NCBI GenBank assembly: GCA_026400355.1
Contig: JAPLPE010000017.1
Coordinates: forward strand, 1 to 64,000
Direction of reading: 5' to 3'
Length of the DNA stretch: 64,000 nucleotides
Source of the DNA: Rhodobacterales bacterium
GTDB lineage: Bacteria > Pseudomonadota > Alphaproteobacteria > Rhodobacterales > Rhodobacteraceae
Both the position numbers and the translations under genes were made by a program. The notes below the pieces were generated by a model. It was not told where the DNA came from and made no database searches. It saw nothing but the letters and a program-made list of their open reading frames with translations. Of this stretch, positions 35,200-44,232 are shown in pieces. How positions within the stretch are numbered: the stretch's first letter is position 1; each line of letters begins with the position of its first letter.

Positions 35200-36312
35200 C
35201 TAGAACGGCCCGTCCTCGAGCACGCCGTCTGCGCTCATCTGTGCGTAGAGCAGCCCTTCGCGCAGGCCACGGTCCGCCACCGACAGGCGGTCTGTGGGCC
35301 AGAGCCGCATCAATGCCTGCAGGATCGCCGCGCCCGACATGATGAGCACCTGCCGGTCGCGCCCGATGCGCGGGTCGGCGCGTCGGCCTTCAGGGCCGAG
35401 GTTGAGGTAGTCGCGGATCACGGCGTCGATCTGGTCGGACGTCATGCGCAGCCCGTCAACCTTGGTCCGGTCATAGCGTTTCAGCCCCAGATGGCTGGCC
35501 GCGACAGTGGTCACAGTGCCCGAGGTGCCGATGATCTGGAACCCCTCGCGCGACTGTTCCGAGGCCGTGGGAGCAAAGGCTGCGAGTTTTTCCTCGAAGT
35601 ACCAGCTCATCAGCGCAAAGCGGGCGGCGTCATCCTCCACATCCTCGAACTGGTCGCGAAGCGTGGCCACGCCGAGCGGGACGGAGATCCAGTCCACCAC
35701 CTTGGCCACGGGGAAGGGGCCCGGGTCCTGCCGGAAACCGGCATGCAGCCGCATGATCGCCCGGGGGCGTTCGCGGCGGGGGACGTTGGTCAGGTCGATC
35801 CAGACAAGCTCGGTAGAGCCGCCGCCGATATCGACGACGAGCAGCTGTTCTGTCCGGGTCGAAACCAGCGGCGCGCAGGAGATGACGGCAAGGCGCGCCT
35901 CCTCCTCGGGCATGATGATGTCGAGCGTCAGGCCGGTTTCGCGCCGGACCTGCGCAAGGAATGCGGCCCCGTTGCGGGCGCGTCGGCAGGCCTCGGTCGC
36001 GACAAGGCGCATCCGCGTCACCTGATGGCGGGCCAGCTTCTGCTTGCAGATGCGCAGCGCGTTGATCGTTCGCGCCATGGAGGCCCGCGACAACTTGCCT
36101 GAGCTTTCAAGACCCTGCCCAAGCTGAACGGATTTCGAAAAGCTGTCCACGACATGGATCTGACTACCCTTGGGTTGGGCAATCAGCATGCGACAACTGT
36201 TTGTTCCCAGATCCAGCGCAGCATAAAGCGTGCTGGGATCGGGTAGTTCGGGCGCGGGGCTTTCGACCGCTTTCGGGAATGCGCCCGCGCTGTTGGGACG
36301 CTTGGGCGTCAT
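35200..36312 (-). CDS. Exopolyphosphatase / guanosine pentaphosphate phosphatase family (Ppx/GppA)
   Basis: A 370-residue ASKHA-fold phosphatase acting on polyphosphate or pppGpp. Signature motifs are 'YAALDLGTNSCRMLIA' near residue 29, 'ATEACRRARNGAAFL', 'VVDIGGGSTELVWID' and 'GTSGTVTTVAA'. It has the single-domain core without the long C-terminal domain of E. coli Ppx. Basic N-terminal 25 residues appear disordered. The 220 bases before it (34980-35199) hold nothing I can identify. It is divergent from the 'virulence factor' operon. Confidence 0.88.
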   Translation of the reverse strand: MTPKRPNSAGAFPKAVESPAPELPDPSTLYAALDLGTNSCRMLIAQPKGSQIHVVDSFSKSVQLGQGLESSGKLSRASMARTINALRICKQKLARHQVTRMRLVATEACRRARNGAAFLAQVRRETGLTLDIIMPEEEARLAVISCAPLVSTRTEQLLVVDIGGGSTELVWIDLTNVPRRERPRAIMRLHAGFRQDPGPFPVAKVVDWISVPLGVATLRDQFEDVEDDAARFALMSWYFEEKLAAFAPTASEQSREGFQIIGTSGTVTTVAASHLGLKRYDRTKVDGLRMTSDQIDAVIRDYLNLGPEGRRADPRIGRDRQVLIMSGAAILQALMRLWPTDRLSVADRGLREGLLYAQMSADGVLEDGPF

Positions 36313-36589
36313 CTTACGCCCTCCATTCTAGGTTAGCTTCAAGTTAGGCATCGGCAAGAATTTGCGCAAGCGTCCTGAAGGGGGTTGCAATGGCTATTCC
36401 GGATTAATCCGTTGCATCTTTGTGATGAGATTTCCGGGGGGAAGCACCGGGTGGCGGAATGCTCACGCCGCGTGCATACGGCTCAGGTGCGACGGATGTC
36501 GTCGCTTGCCGCGTCCGCCATGTCGAAAACCGACCCCGTGTCGCGGAAAGCGCAGCGTAGAAGCAGGCAATCCGAGACCGAGGAATCAC
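36313..36589 (+). promoter_or_regulatory. Leader region of the virulence-factor/MTHFR/MeTr operon
   Basis: A 277-base divergent gap with no gene. A hairpin TGCAATGG (36386-36393) / CCGTTGCA (36409-36416, one G-U pair) lies in it, and the downstream 150 bases are GC-rich and could fold extensively. I checked by eye for cobalamin, SAM, SAH and glycine riboswitch landmarks and found none, so a structured regulatory RNA is only a possibility. Confidence 0.3.
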
Positions 36590-36886
36590 ATGCCCGAAGT
36601 TACTATTGTCTATTGGCGCGATATCCCCGCGCAGATCATCGTGGGCAAAGGCCGTCGCGGGTCCAAGGTGCAACTGTCCGAGCGTTTCGAACAGGCTATC
36701 GACCGCGCCGCAATGAAGACCGGCGCCGCCGGGACTGACGAATACCTGGCCGAATGGCGCAAAGCGGCGCCCTATGAGGCCGACGGCGAGCCCGAAGACG
36801 TGGTGGCGCGAGAAGCGGCCCGGATCGAGGCGGAATATGACAAGGCACGCCTGATGGCGCTGATCGACAACGGCGGCCGGGCGTGA
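36590..36886 (+). CDS. 'Virulence factor' family small protein (PF13769-like)
   Basis: A 98-residue, mixed-charge cytoplasmic protein starting 'PEVTIVYWRDIPAQIIVGKGRRGSK', the signature of the Pfam family named 'virulence factor'. The name is historical and says nothing here about disease. The rest is helical and acidic. AGGAA lies before the ATG. It is the first gene of an operon with MTHFR and MeTr genes, and from memory homologs sit beside the same genes in other alphaproteobacteria, so a role in folate/corrinoid methyl transfer is likelier than virulence. Biochemical activity unknown. Confidence 0.78.
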   Translation: MPEVTIVYWRDIPAQIIVGKGRRGSKVQLSERFEQAIDRAAMKTGAAGTDEYLAEWRKAAPYEADGEPEDVVAREAARIEAEYDKARLMALIDNGGRA

Positions 36887-36932
36887 GCCTGTGCAAAGCC
36901 CGTCCCTGACCAATCGCATGAAGGATGCCCTT

Positions 36933-37859
36933 ATGGCCCTGCTTCCCTTTCTCAAGCGCAAAGACACCCCGCCGAGCCCGACCGGGGCCATGTCGCAGTT
37001 CCTGAACGGCTATTCTATCGAGGTGATGCCGCGCACCGCCGAGAAGGTCGAGGATTTCAAGGCGATCCTGCCCAAGGGCACGCGCGTCTACATCGCCCAT
37101 ATCGAAGGCACCCCGATCGAGGACGTGGTCCGCACGGCGGCGCGTCTTGCCAGGGACGGGTTCCCGGTCATGCCTCATTTCCCGGCCCGGATCATCAAGA
37201 GCCGCGACGAACTGGCCGACTGGATTGCCCGCTATCAGGGCGAGGCGGGCGTCAATCAGGGCCTGTTGCTTGGCGGTGGGGTCACGACCCCGGCGGGCGA
37301 GTTCGATTCGTCGATGCAGATGATCGAGACGGGCCTGTTCGACAGGGCCGGCTTCACCCGCCTTCACGTCGCGGGCCACCCCGAGGGCAACAAGGATATC
37401 GCCGGAGGCGAGGCGACGCTCGTCGAGGCGCTGAAGTGGAAGCAGAAGTTTTCAGAACGTACAGCGGCAAAGATGGCGATCACGACGCAGTTCTGCTTTG
37501 AAGCCGGCCCGGTGATCGACTGGGCCAACGGGCTCAAGGCCGCAGGGATTGATCTGCCGGTGCATATCGGTGTGGCGGGGCCTGCCAAGCTGCAGACGCT
37601 GATCAAGTTCGCCATTGCCTGCGGCGTCGGCCCTTCGCTCAAAGTGCTGCAAAAGCGGGCGATGGATGTGACCAAGCTTCTGCTGCCCTATGAGCCCACC
37701 GATTTCCTGACCGAACTTGCCGCCCACAAGGCGGTGACGCCGGGATTCAACATCGAACAGGTCCATTTCTTCCCCCTGGGCGGGATCACGACCAATGCCA
37801 ACTGGGCCACGGAACACGGGCCCGCTTCGGCCCGCCCTGCCGCCGCAATGAACGGATAA
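36933..37859 (+). CDS. Methylenetetrahydrofolate reductase family protein
   Basis: A 308-residue MTHFR-fold (TIM barrel, FAD-binding) protein that would interconvert methylene- and methyl-tetrahydrofolate. Motifs: 'GYSIEVMPRTAEKVEDF' (catalytic Glu), 'TRVYIAHIEGTP', 'RLHVAGHPEGNKDI', 'ITTQFCFEAGPVIDW', 'PVHIGVAGPAKL', and 'IEQVHFFPLGG'. It is diverged from housekeeping MetF. I use the ATG at 36933, which has AAGGA seven bases upstream; a GTG at 36891 would give 14 more residues of non-homologous sequence. It is 3 bases from the MeTr gene, so the two are surely co-transcribed. Confidence 0.83.
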   Translation: MALLPFLKRKDTPPSPTGAMSQFLNGYSIEVMPRTAEKVEDFKAILPKGTRVYIAHIEGTPIEDVVRTAARLARDGFPVMPHFPARIIKSRDELADWIARYQGEAGVNQGLLLGGGVTTPAGEFDSSMQMIETGLFDRAGFTRLHVAGHPEGNKDIAGGEATLVEALKWKQKFSERTAAKMAITTQFCFEAGPVIDWANGLKAAGIDLPVHIGVAGPAKLQTLIKFAIACGVGPSLKVLQKRAMDVTKLLLPYEPTDFLTELAAHKAVTPGFNIEQVHFFPLGGITTNANWATEHGPASARPAAAMNG

Positions 37860-37862
37860 GAC

Positions 37863-38936
37863 ATGACCCGCACGATCGTTGAATCAAAGACCAAGACCGT
37901 CATCATCGGCTTTGACCAGCCCTTCTGCGTGATCGGCGAACGCATCAACCCGACGGGCCGCAAGAAGCTGGCCGCCGAACTTGAAGCAGGCGACTTCTCG
38001 ACGGTCGAAACCGATGCCATCGCGCAGGTCGCCGGAGGGGCAAATGTGCTTGACGTGAATTCGGGCGCTGTCTTTACCAACAAGATGGCCACGGATGTGC
38101 GCTATGCCGACAACAACTTTGTCGAACCGCCGCTGATGAGGGAAATGATCCGGCGGATTCAGGCCATCGTTGACGTGCCGCTTTGCATCGACAGTTCGGT
38201 CCCCGGTGCTCTGGAGGCCGGGCTTGCCACCGCCGAAGGGCGGCCGCTTCTGAACTCGGTCACGGGCGAGGAAGAGCGGATGGAGATCGTCCTGCCGCTG
38301 GTGAAGAAATACAACGTGCCGGTGGTGGCGATCTCGAACGACGACACAGGGATCTCGGAAGACCCCGAGGTGCGCTTTGCCGTGGCCAAGAAGATCGTCC
38401 AGCGTGCGGCCGACTATGGTATCCCGGCGCATGACATCGTGGTCGATCCGCTTGTCATGCCGATCGGCGCGATGGCGACGGCGGGGCTTCAGGTCTTTAC
38501 GCTGGTCCGCCGCCTGCGCGAGGAACTTGGCGTGAACACGACCTGCGGGGCGTCCAACATCTCCTTCGGGCTGCCGAACCGGCACGGTATCAACAACGCC
38601 TTCCTCCCGATGGCGATGGGCGCGGGCATGACAAGTGCCATCATGAACCCGGTCGCGCTGCCGGTGACCCAGACCAGGATTGCCGAAAAGAAGGCCGAGA
38701 TTCTGGCCGCAGGGATCATCCTGCCCGACGATATCGACGACGAGGTTTTCGTCACGCTGTTCGGCATGGGATCGACCAAATCACGCCCCGGCAAGGAAAT
38801 GGAGGCAATCCGCGCCGCCAACTTCCTGACCAACAATGACCCCTCGGGCGGCGACTGGATCCGCTTCTGCCGTCCGCCCGGATCGGAAACGACTGGCGGT
38901 GGCCGGGGAGGCACGGGCCGGCGCAAGCGCGGGTGA
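37863..38936 (+). CDS. Methyltetrahydrofolate:corrinoid methyltransferase (pterin-binding)
   Basis: A 357-residue DHPS-like TIM barrel that moves a methyl group between a methyl-corrinoid protein and tetrahydrofolate (AcsE/MtgA type). 'FCVIGERINPTGRKKLAAEL' marks the pterin-binding start, followed by 'GANVLDVNSG', 'PLCIDSSVPGALEAGL', 'PLLNSVTGEEERM', 'VPVVAISNDDTGISED' and 'TTCGASNISFGLPNR'. The last 20 residues are Gly/Arg-rich and atypical. In this window it would accept methyl groups gathered by the MttB-like enzyme and hand them to folate, for oxidation by the neighbouring MTHFR. A corrinoid carrier is needed but not encoded here. Confidence 0.88.
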   Translation: MTRTIVESKTKTVIIGFDQPFCVIGERINPTGRKKLAAELEAGDFSTVETDAIAQVAGGANVLDVNSGAVFTNKMATDVRYADNNFVEPPLMREMIRRIQAIVDVPLCIDSSVPGALEAGLATAEGRPLLNSVTGEEERMEIVLPLVKKYNVPVVAISNDDTGISEDPEVRFAVAKKIVQRAADYGIPAHDIVVDPLVMPIGAMATAGLQVFTLVRRLREELGVNTTCGASNISFGLPNRHGINNAFLPMAMGAGMTSAIMNPVALPVTQTRIAEKKAEILAAGIILPDDIDDEVFVTLFGMGSTKSRPGKEMEAIRAANFLTNNDPSGGDWIRFCRPPGSETTGGGRGGTGRRKRG

Positions 38937-38940
38937 GACC

Positions 38941-39012
38941 GGGGAGGGGGGCTCTGCCCTCGCCTGCGGCCCCTCCCCCCCGCCGAAGATGTTTGGACGC
39001 CAAGGAAACCTG
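38941..39012 (+). repeat. Dispersed GC-rich intergenic repeat, copy 4
   Basis: Starts 4 bases after the MeTr stop: GAGGGGGGCTCTGCCCTCG, a GC-rich middle with a C run, the core CGCCGAAGATGTTTGG and tail CAAGGAAACCTG. It faces copy 5 head to head. Confidence 0.7.
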
Positions 39013-39024
39013 AAACAGGTTCCT

Positions 39025-39092
39025 TCATTTTCTGTCCACAAATATCCCGGGGGGAGGTGAAACCGGGGGGCAGAGCCCCCCCATTTTCTTGC
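39025..39092 (-). repeat. Dispersed GC-rich intergenic repeat, copy 5 (inverted)
   Basis: Read on the minus strand it has GGGGGGCTCTGCCCCCC, a C run, the core CCCCCGGGATATTTGTGG and an A/G tail. Between it and copy 4 an imperfect palindrome around AACCTGAAACAGGTT (39006-39020) forms the tip, so the pair can fold as a long cruciform or mRNA hairpin between MeTr and rlmE. Confidence 0.68.
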
Positions 39093-39133
39093 GACAGTTG
39101 CCAAGGGCGCGGGTTTCGGGGTAGGGCGCAGGC

Positions 39134-39850
39134 ATGGCAAAGACACCGACAGGCAAGTCGACCAGCGGGCGGGGGACGCGGGATCTGACCGTGAAGGTCA
39201 AGACGGCAAAGGGGCGCAAGCTGTCTTCGACGCTCTGGCTCGAACGGCAGTTGAACGATCCTTATGTGCGGCGCGCCAAGGCGGACGGCTATCGCGGGCG
39301 GGCGGCTTACAAGATTCTGGAACTCGACGACAAGTTCCGCTTTCTCGTGCCGGGCGCGCGGGTGGTGGATCTGGGCTCTGCGCCGGGGGGCTGGTGTCAG
39401 GTTGCCGTGCCGCGTGTCAATGCGCTGGGGGAGAAATCCGGCAAAGCCGTGGGCCGGGTGCTGGGGGTTGATCTGCAGGAAGTCGAGCCCATTCCGGGGG
39501 CGGAAATCCATCAGCTGGATTTCATGGCGGATGGGGCGGATGAGCAAGTCAAGGCCTGGCTTGGCGGGCTGGCGGATGTGGTGATGTCGGACATGGCGGC
39601 CTCGGCCTCGGGGCACAAGCAGACGGATCACAACCGGATCATCGCGCTGTGCGAGGCGGCGGCCTATCTGGCCTTTGACGTGCTGACGCCGGGGGGCACG
39701 TTCGTGGCCAAGGTGCTAGCGGGCGGGGCCGAAGGGGATTTGCAGAAGATCCTCAAGCAGAAGTTCTCCAAGGTAGAGAATGTAAAGCCGCCGGCCTCGC
39801 GTTCTGACAGTTCCGAGAAATTCGTTGTGGCAACGGGGTTTCGGGGCTGA
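39134..39850 (+). CDS. rlmE: 23S rRNA (uridine-2'-O)-methyltransferase RlmE
   Basis: 2'-O-methylates U2552 of 23S rRNA (FtsJ/RrmJ). 238 residues with an extended basic N-terminus. Motifs: '[22 protein letters not shown]'-type start with catalytic Lys (key part '[11 protein letters not shown]'), SAM site '[15 protein letters not shown]', catalytic Asp in '[10 protein letters not shown]', Lys in 'FVAKVLAGG' and a final Glu in '[11 protein letters not shown]', giving the K-D-K-E tetrad. Confidence 0.92.
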   Translation: MAKTPTGKSTSGRGTRDLTVKVKTAKGRKLSSTLWLERQLNDPYVRRAKADGYRGRAAYKILELDDKFRFLVPGARVVDLGSAPGGWCQVAVPRVNALGEKSGKAVGRVLGVDLQEVEPIPGAEIHQLDFMADGADEQVKAWLGGLADVVMSDMAASASGHKQTDHNRIIALCEAAAYLAFDVLTPGGTFVAKVLAGGAEGDLQKILKQKFSKVENVKPPASRSDSSEKFVVATGFRG

Positions 39851-39953
39851 ACCTGACCCACTGCAGGCGCAACTTTGGGGTCGTCCCATGACGTGTCACT
39901 TGCCTTTGTGATGGCCCGGCACCAGATGTGAGGCAGGCAGGTAAAGGCGCGGC

Positions 39954-41513
39954 ATGGACACGGATTTCGACCTTTTCATCATCGGCGGCGGGATCAACGG
40001 CTGCGGGATCGCGCGGGACGCAGCCGGCCGGGGGCTGCGGGTGGCGCTGGCCGAAATGAACGATCTGGCCGGGGCCACCTCCTCGGCCTCGACCAAGCTG
40101 TTTCATGGCGGTCTGCGCTATCTCGAGTTCTGGGAGGTGCGCCTTGTCCGCGAGTCGCTGATCGAGCGGGAGACGCTTCTCAAGGCGATGCCGCATATCT
40201 CGTGGCCGATGCGGTTCGTGCTGCCGTATCACAAGGACATGCGATTTGAGGGGCAGACGCCGACCTCGCGCCTTCTTGGGGTCGTGATGCCCTGGATGAA
40301 GGGGCGCAGGCCCGCCTGGCTGATCCGGTTCGGACTTATCCTTTATGACAATCTGGGCGGGCGCGAGATCCTGCCGGGGACCACGACGCTGGATCTGCGG
40401 ACGGCGCCCGAGGGGAGGCCGCTGAAGGAAAAGTTCGTGCGGGCCTTTGAGTATTCGGATGCCTGGGTCGAGGATGCGCGGCTGGTCGTGCTGAATGCGC
40501 GGGATGCCGAAGCACGGGGTGCGGCAATCATGACCCGGACGAAGGTGACCGGTGCGACACGAGCGGCGGATTCCTGGCTGATAGATGCGAAAGGCCCTGC
40601 TGGTGACCTGACCTTCACCGCCAAGGCGCTGGTCAATGCCGGCGGGCCGTGGGTCGAGGATGTCATCCGCAGCGCGATGGGGATCAATTCCACCGAGGGT
40701 GTGCGGCTGGTGCGCGGCAGCCATATCGTCGTGCCGCGCCTGTATGACCATGAGAAATGCTATTTCTTTCAGGGCGAGGATGGGCGGATCATCTTTGCGA
40801 TCCCCTATGAGACGGATTTTACCCTGATCGGCACGACCGATCAGGAGCACAAGGACCTTGCCGAGAAGCCTCGGGCGACGGAGGCAGAGCAGGATTACCT
40901 TTGCGCCTTTGCCTCGCAGTATTTCAGAACGCCCGTAACGCGGGATCAGATCGTCTGGACCTATTCCGGGGTCCGTCCACTCTATGACGACGGGGCCAAG
41001 TCGGCCACGGCGGCGACGCGGGATTATGTGCTGTCGCTGGATGACAAGGGGGCGCCCTTGCTCAATATTTTCGGCGGCAAGATCACGACCTACCGGCGGC
41101 TGGCGGAACATGCGCTGCAAAAGCTGGTACCGCTGGTGGGCGGCAAGGGTGACTGGACGGCAGGGGTGACTTTGCCGGGCGGGGATTTCCGGGTGCAGGA
41201 CAGGGACAGGCTGGTCGCAGACCTGAAGCGCGATTATCCTTTCCTGACGGACCGCTGGGCGCTGCGGATGGTCAAGGGGTATGGGACCGAGGCGCGGATG
41301 ATCCTCGGCGCGGCGAAAACGGCCGCCGATCTGGGCCACGATTTCGGCGCAACGCTGACCGAGGCGGAACTGTGCTGGCTCATGACGAAGGAATATGCAC
41401 AGCGGGCCGAGGATGTGGTCTGGCGGCGGTCCAAGCTGGGGCTGCGGCTGTCTGCGGCCGAGGTGGCCGCGATTGATACATGGATGCAGGACGAAGCCGC
41501 AAAGGCCGCCTGA
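39954..41513 (+). CDS. glpD: Glycerol-3-phosphate dehydrogenase (aerobic, FAD)
   Basis: Membrane-associated flavoprotein that oxidises glycerol 3-phosphate to dihydroxyacetone phosphate and passes electrons to quinone. 519 residues. FAD-binding 'DLFIIGGGINGCGIARDAAGRG'-type Rossmann start (key 'IIGGGINGCGIARDA'), 'SSASTKLFHGGLRYLE', 'GPWVEDV', 'TYSGVRPLYDD' and 'IFGGKITTYRRLAEHAL'. It is followed 22 bases later by glpK. No glpR or glpF is visible in the window. Confidence 0.94.
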   Translation: MDTDFDLFIIGGGINGCGIARDAAGRGLRVALAEMNDLAGATSSASTKLFHGGLRYLEFWEVRLVRESLIERETLLKAMPHISWPMRFVLPYHKDMRFEGQTPTSRLLGVVMPWMKGRRPAWLIRFGLILYDNLGGREILPGTTTLDLRTAPEGRPLKEKFVRAFEYSDAWVEDARLVVLNARDAEARGAAIMTRTKVTGATRAADSWLIDAKGPAGDLTFTAKALVNAGGPWVEDVIRSAMGINSTEGVRLVRGSHIVVPRLYDHEKCYFFQGEDGRIIFAIPYETDFTLIGTTDQEHKDLAEKPRATEAEQDYLCAFASQYFRTPVTRDQIVWTYSGVRPLYDDGAKSATAATRDYVLSLDDKGAPLLNIFGGKITTYRRLAEHALQKLVPLVGGKGDWTAGVTLPGGDFRVQDRDRLVADLKRDYPFLTDRWALRMVKGYGTEARMILGAAKTAADLGHDFGATLTEAELCWLMTKEYAQRAEDVVWRRSKLGLRLSAAEVAAIDTWMQDEAAKAA

Positions 41514-41535
41514 GTTATAGTCCGGGGAGGGACGC

Positions 41536-43026
41536 ATGACGCATATTCTGGCGATTGATCAGGGGACCACGTCAAGCCGGGCCATTGTTTTCGACGGAGC
41601 GATGCGGGTGAAAGCGACGGCGCAGGAGGAGTTTCCCCAGCATTTCCCGCAGTCGGGCTGGGTTGAACATGACCCGTCGGATATCTGGGCCACTGTCGCC
41701 TCGGTCAGCCGCGGGGCGATCGAGAAGGCGGGGATCGGGCCTGCGGGTATTGCGGCCATCGGCATCACCAACCAGCGCGAAACGACATTGGTATGGGACC
41801 GCGAGACGGGCCAACCCGTTCATAATGCCATCGTCTGGCAGGACCGGCGGACGGCGGCATTCTGCAACACGCTGCGCGCGCAGGGGTTTGAACCCGAGGT
41901 GACGGGGCGGACGGGTCTGCTGCTCGATCCCTATTTCTCGGCCACGAAACTCGCCTGGATTCTGGATCATGTGGAGGGCGCGCGGGAGAGAGCCGCCGAG
42001 GGCAAGCTCCTCTTCGGGACAGTCGACTGTTTCCTCATCTGGAAGCTGACCGGTGGGCAGGTCCATGCGACCGATGCGACGAATGCGGCGCGGACGATGC
42101 TCTATAACATCCGCAAGGGCGGGTGGGACGACCTGCTGTGCGAATACCTCAGGATCCCCCGTGCAATCCTGCCCGAGGTGCGTGATTGCGCCGCCGATTT
42201 CGGCATGACGCGGACCGATCTGTTTGGGCGTCCGATCCCGATCCTTGGGGTTGCAGGCGATCAGCAGGCGGCGACCATCGGGCAGGCCTGTTTCCAGCCG
42301 GGGATGATGAAATCGACCTATGGGACGGGGTGCTTTGCGCTTTTGAACACGGGCGACACGCCGGTCACGTCCAGGAACCGGCTTCTGACGACGATTGCCT
42401 ATCAGTTCGGTGGCAAGCCCACCTATGCGCTGGAAGGGTCAATCTTTGTTGCTGGCGCCGTGGTGCAGTGGCTGCGCGATGGGCTTGGTATCATCCGCAA
42501 GGCGTCCGAGACGCAGAAGCTGGCCGAAAGCGCCGATCCGGGGCAGGAGGTCTATCTCGTCCCCGCCTTTACCGGTCTTGGTGCGCCGCATTGGGACCCG
42601 GAGGCGCGCGGTGCTGTCTTTGGTCTGACGCGGAACACGGGGCCCGCCGAGTTCGCCAGGGCCGCGCTGGAAAGCGTCGGGTTCCAGACCTGTGACCTGC
42701 TGGAGGCGATGCAGGATGACTGGGCGGCGGGTGAAGGGGCGCAGTCCGTGCTGCGGGTCGATGGCGGGATGAGCGCGTCGGATTGGTCGATGCAGTTCCT
42801 GTCGGATATCATCGGCGCGCAGGTGGACCGGCCTGCCGTGCTGGAAACGACGGCTCTGGGGGCGGCATGGCTTGCCGGGATGCAAGCGGAGGTCTATCCG
42901 GATCAGGCGGGCTTTGCCGCAGACTGGTCGCTTGACCGGCGGTTCTCTCCGGTCATGGATCAGGCCACGCGGGACAGGCGCGTTGCGGGCTGGCGGGATT
43001 CGGTGCGGCGGACGCTGACGCGCTAG
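41536..43026 (+). CDS. glpK: Glycerol kinase
   Basis: ATP-dependent phosphorylation of glycerol, 496 residues. FGGY-kinase motifs: '[17 protein letters not shown]', '[17 protein letters not shown]', 'IVWQDRRT', '[11 protein letters not shown]', and '[12 protein letters not shown]' with the catalytic region. An in-frame run through to a TAG whose first base pairs with the convergent amidohydrolase stop: the two genes share the palindrome CTAG. Confidence 0.95.
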   Translation: MTHILAIDQGTTSSRAIVFDGAMRVKATAQEEFPQHFPQSGWVEHDPSDIWATVASVSRGAIEKAGIGPAGIAAIGITNQRETTLVWDRETGQPVHNAIVWQDRRTAAFCNTLRAQGFEPEVTGRTGLLLDPYFSATKLAWILDHVEGARERAAEGKLLFGTVDCFLIWKLTGGQVHATDATNAARTMLYNIRKGGWDDLLCEYLRIPRAILPEVRDCAADFGMTRTDLFGRPIPILGVAGDQQAATIGQACFQPGMMKSTYGTGCFALLNTGDTPVTSRNRLLTTIAYQFGGKPTYALEGSIFVAGAVVQWLRDGLGIIRKASETQKLAESADPGQEVYLVPAFTGLGAPHWDPEARGAVFGLTRNTGPAEFARAALESVGFQTCDLLEAMQDDWAAGEGAQSVLRVDGGMSASDWSMQFLSDIIGAQVDRPAVLETTALGAAWLAGMQAEVYPDQAGFAADWSLDRRFSPVMDQATRDRRVAGWRDSVRRTLTR

Positions 43027-44081
43027 GCGCCAAGCGCCGCCGGGATGCCGAACAGGCGGGCGGCGTTGTCGAAATAGATCTTGTCGAGCACGTCGCGAGG
43101 CAGGTTGAGGCCGTAGATGTTCCAGCGGCCCTGACCGGGGATCGGCGCGCCGGAGTATGGGAAGTATTCGTCTTCGGATTCAAGGAAGCGGGCATAGGTG
43201 CCGTAGGTCGCCTTGTCGGGCCCCGCGTCCGTGCCAAAGAGGATGCGGTCAGCGTAGCGGAGGAAGAACTTGCGGGCGGAATAGGGCTGGCGGCCGAGTT
43301 CAGCGACGCGAGCGGAGAAATCCACGAGGAGGTTGGGGCATTCGTCCATGAGGGACGAGACCCAGCCGAGATTCTCGGAATAGCAGGCGACATGGGCGCC
43401 GATGAAGGTCGTGCCCCTGTGGCGGCGCACGAGGTTGCCGAAGGCCTCGATCAGGTCGGAAAAGGACGGGAACGGAGGCGAGGGGAATTGCCAGTCGGGA
43501 TGGGCGTGAAGCTCGTCCCAGCGTTCGTTTTCGGGGGTAAGCGGGTCGAAAAAAGCGACGGGGTCTGCGATGTGGATCAGGACGGGCAGGCCCAGATCCC
43601 CGGCGCTGGCCCAGATCGGGTCAAGGCGGGGGTCGTCGATCCTTGCCAGCGCGCCCGTGTCGTCGGTCACATGCAGGCCGAAAGGTTTCCAGATCTTCAG
43701 CCCCTCGGCCCCGCGGGCGACCTGGGCGCGGAAGCGGCGGGCGGAGGCCTCGGCAAAGCCGTGGCCTTCCTCTGCCCAGAGACCCCAGTTGACCCCGCCA
43801 AAGACGCGGTAGCGGTCGGGGGCGTATTCCTTGAAGCGGCGGAGGCGGTCGTCAAGGATATCCTCGCCCCAGCCGCCGTCGAGGTCGATGTAGTGGACGA
43901 CCTGTGTTGTGGCGAGGTGGTCGAAGAACGCAACGGGCGTGCGTTTGTCCCAGCCGCCGCCAAAGGAGCCAAGATGGTTGTGGGCGTCGATCACCTTGCG
44001 GAAGGGGGCGGTGATGCCCGCCTGCGGCACGACCAGTTTCGGACGCGGGCGGAAATCGTCGAGGGCAAGGCGGTCGGTCAT
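43023..44081 (-). CDS. Amidohydrolase family 2 protein
   Basis: A 352-residue metal-dependent TIM-barrel hydrolase of the amidohydrolase-2 (PF04909) type. The metal motif 'VIDAHNHLG' is near residue 30, later metal-binding His are in '[10 protein letters not shown]' and 'TFIGAHVAC', and the catalytic Asp in '[12 protein letters not shown]'. Relatives include decarboxylases and lactonases; the substrate is not known. It is convergent with glpK and divergent from chaA. Confidence 0.82.
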   Translation of the reverse strand: MTDRLALDDFRPRPKLVVPQAGITAPFRKVIDAHNHLGSFGGGWDKRTPVAFFDHLATTQVVHYIDLDGGWGEDILDDRLRRFKEYAPDRYRVFGGVNWGLWAEEGHGFAEASARRFRAQVARGAEGLKIWKPFGLHVTDDTGALARIDDPRLDPIWASAGDLGLPVLIHIADPVAFFDPLTPENERWDELHAHPDWQFPSPPFPSFSDLIEAFGNLVRRHRGTTFIGAHVACYSENLGWVSSLMDECPNLLVDFSARVAELGRQPYSARKFFLRYADRILFGTDAGPDKATYGTYARFLESEDEYFPYSGAPIPGQGRWNIYGLNLPRDVLDKIYFDNAARLFGIPAALGA

Positions 44082-44232
44082 CGGGGCTGTGCCTTTGCGG
44101 CTTCGGGGTGGCAGGGTCATTGGGTGGCAAGGAAGGGCTGCTGTCAACGGGTGCTTGCGGTTGCCCGTGGGTGGCGCATGGTGCGAGCGTGGTCTGCCCG
44201 GCGGTCGGGCTGGCATAGCGGATGAGGGTGCG

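Noticed and set aside
36590-36886. A pathogenicity function for the 'virulence factor' gene
   Set aside because: The family name is historical; the operon context is folate/corrinoid metabolism and there are no other virulence genes.
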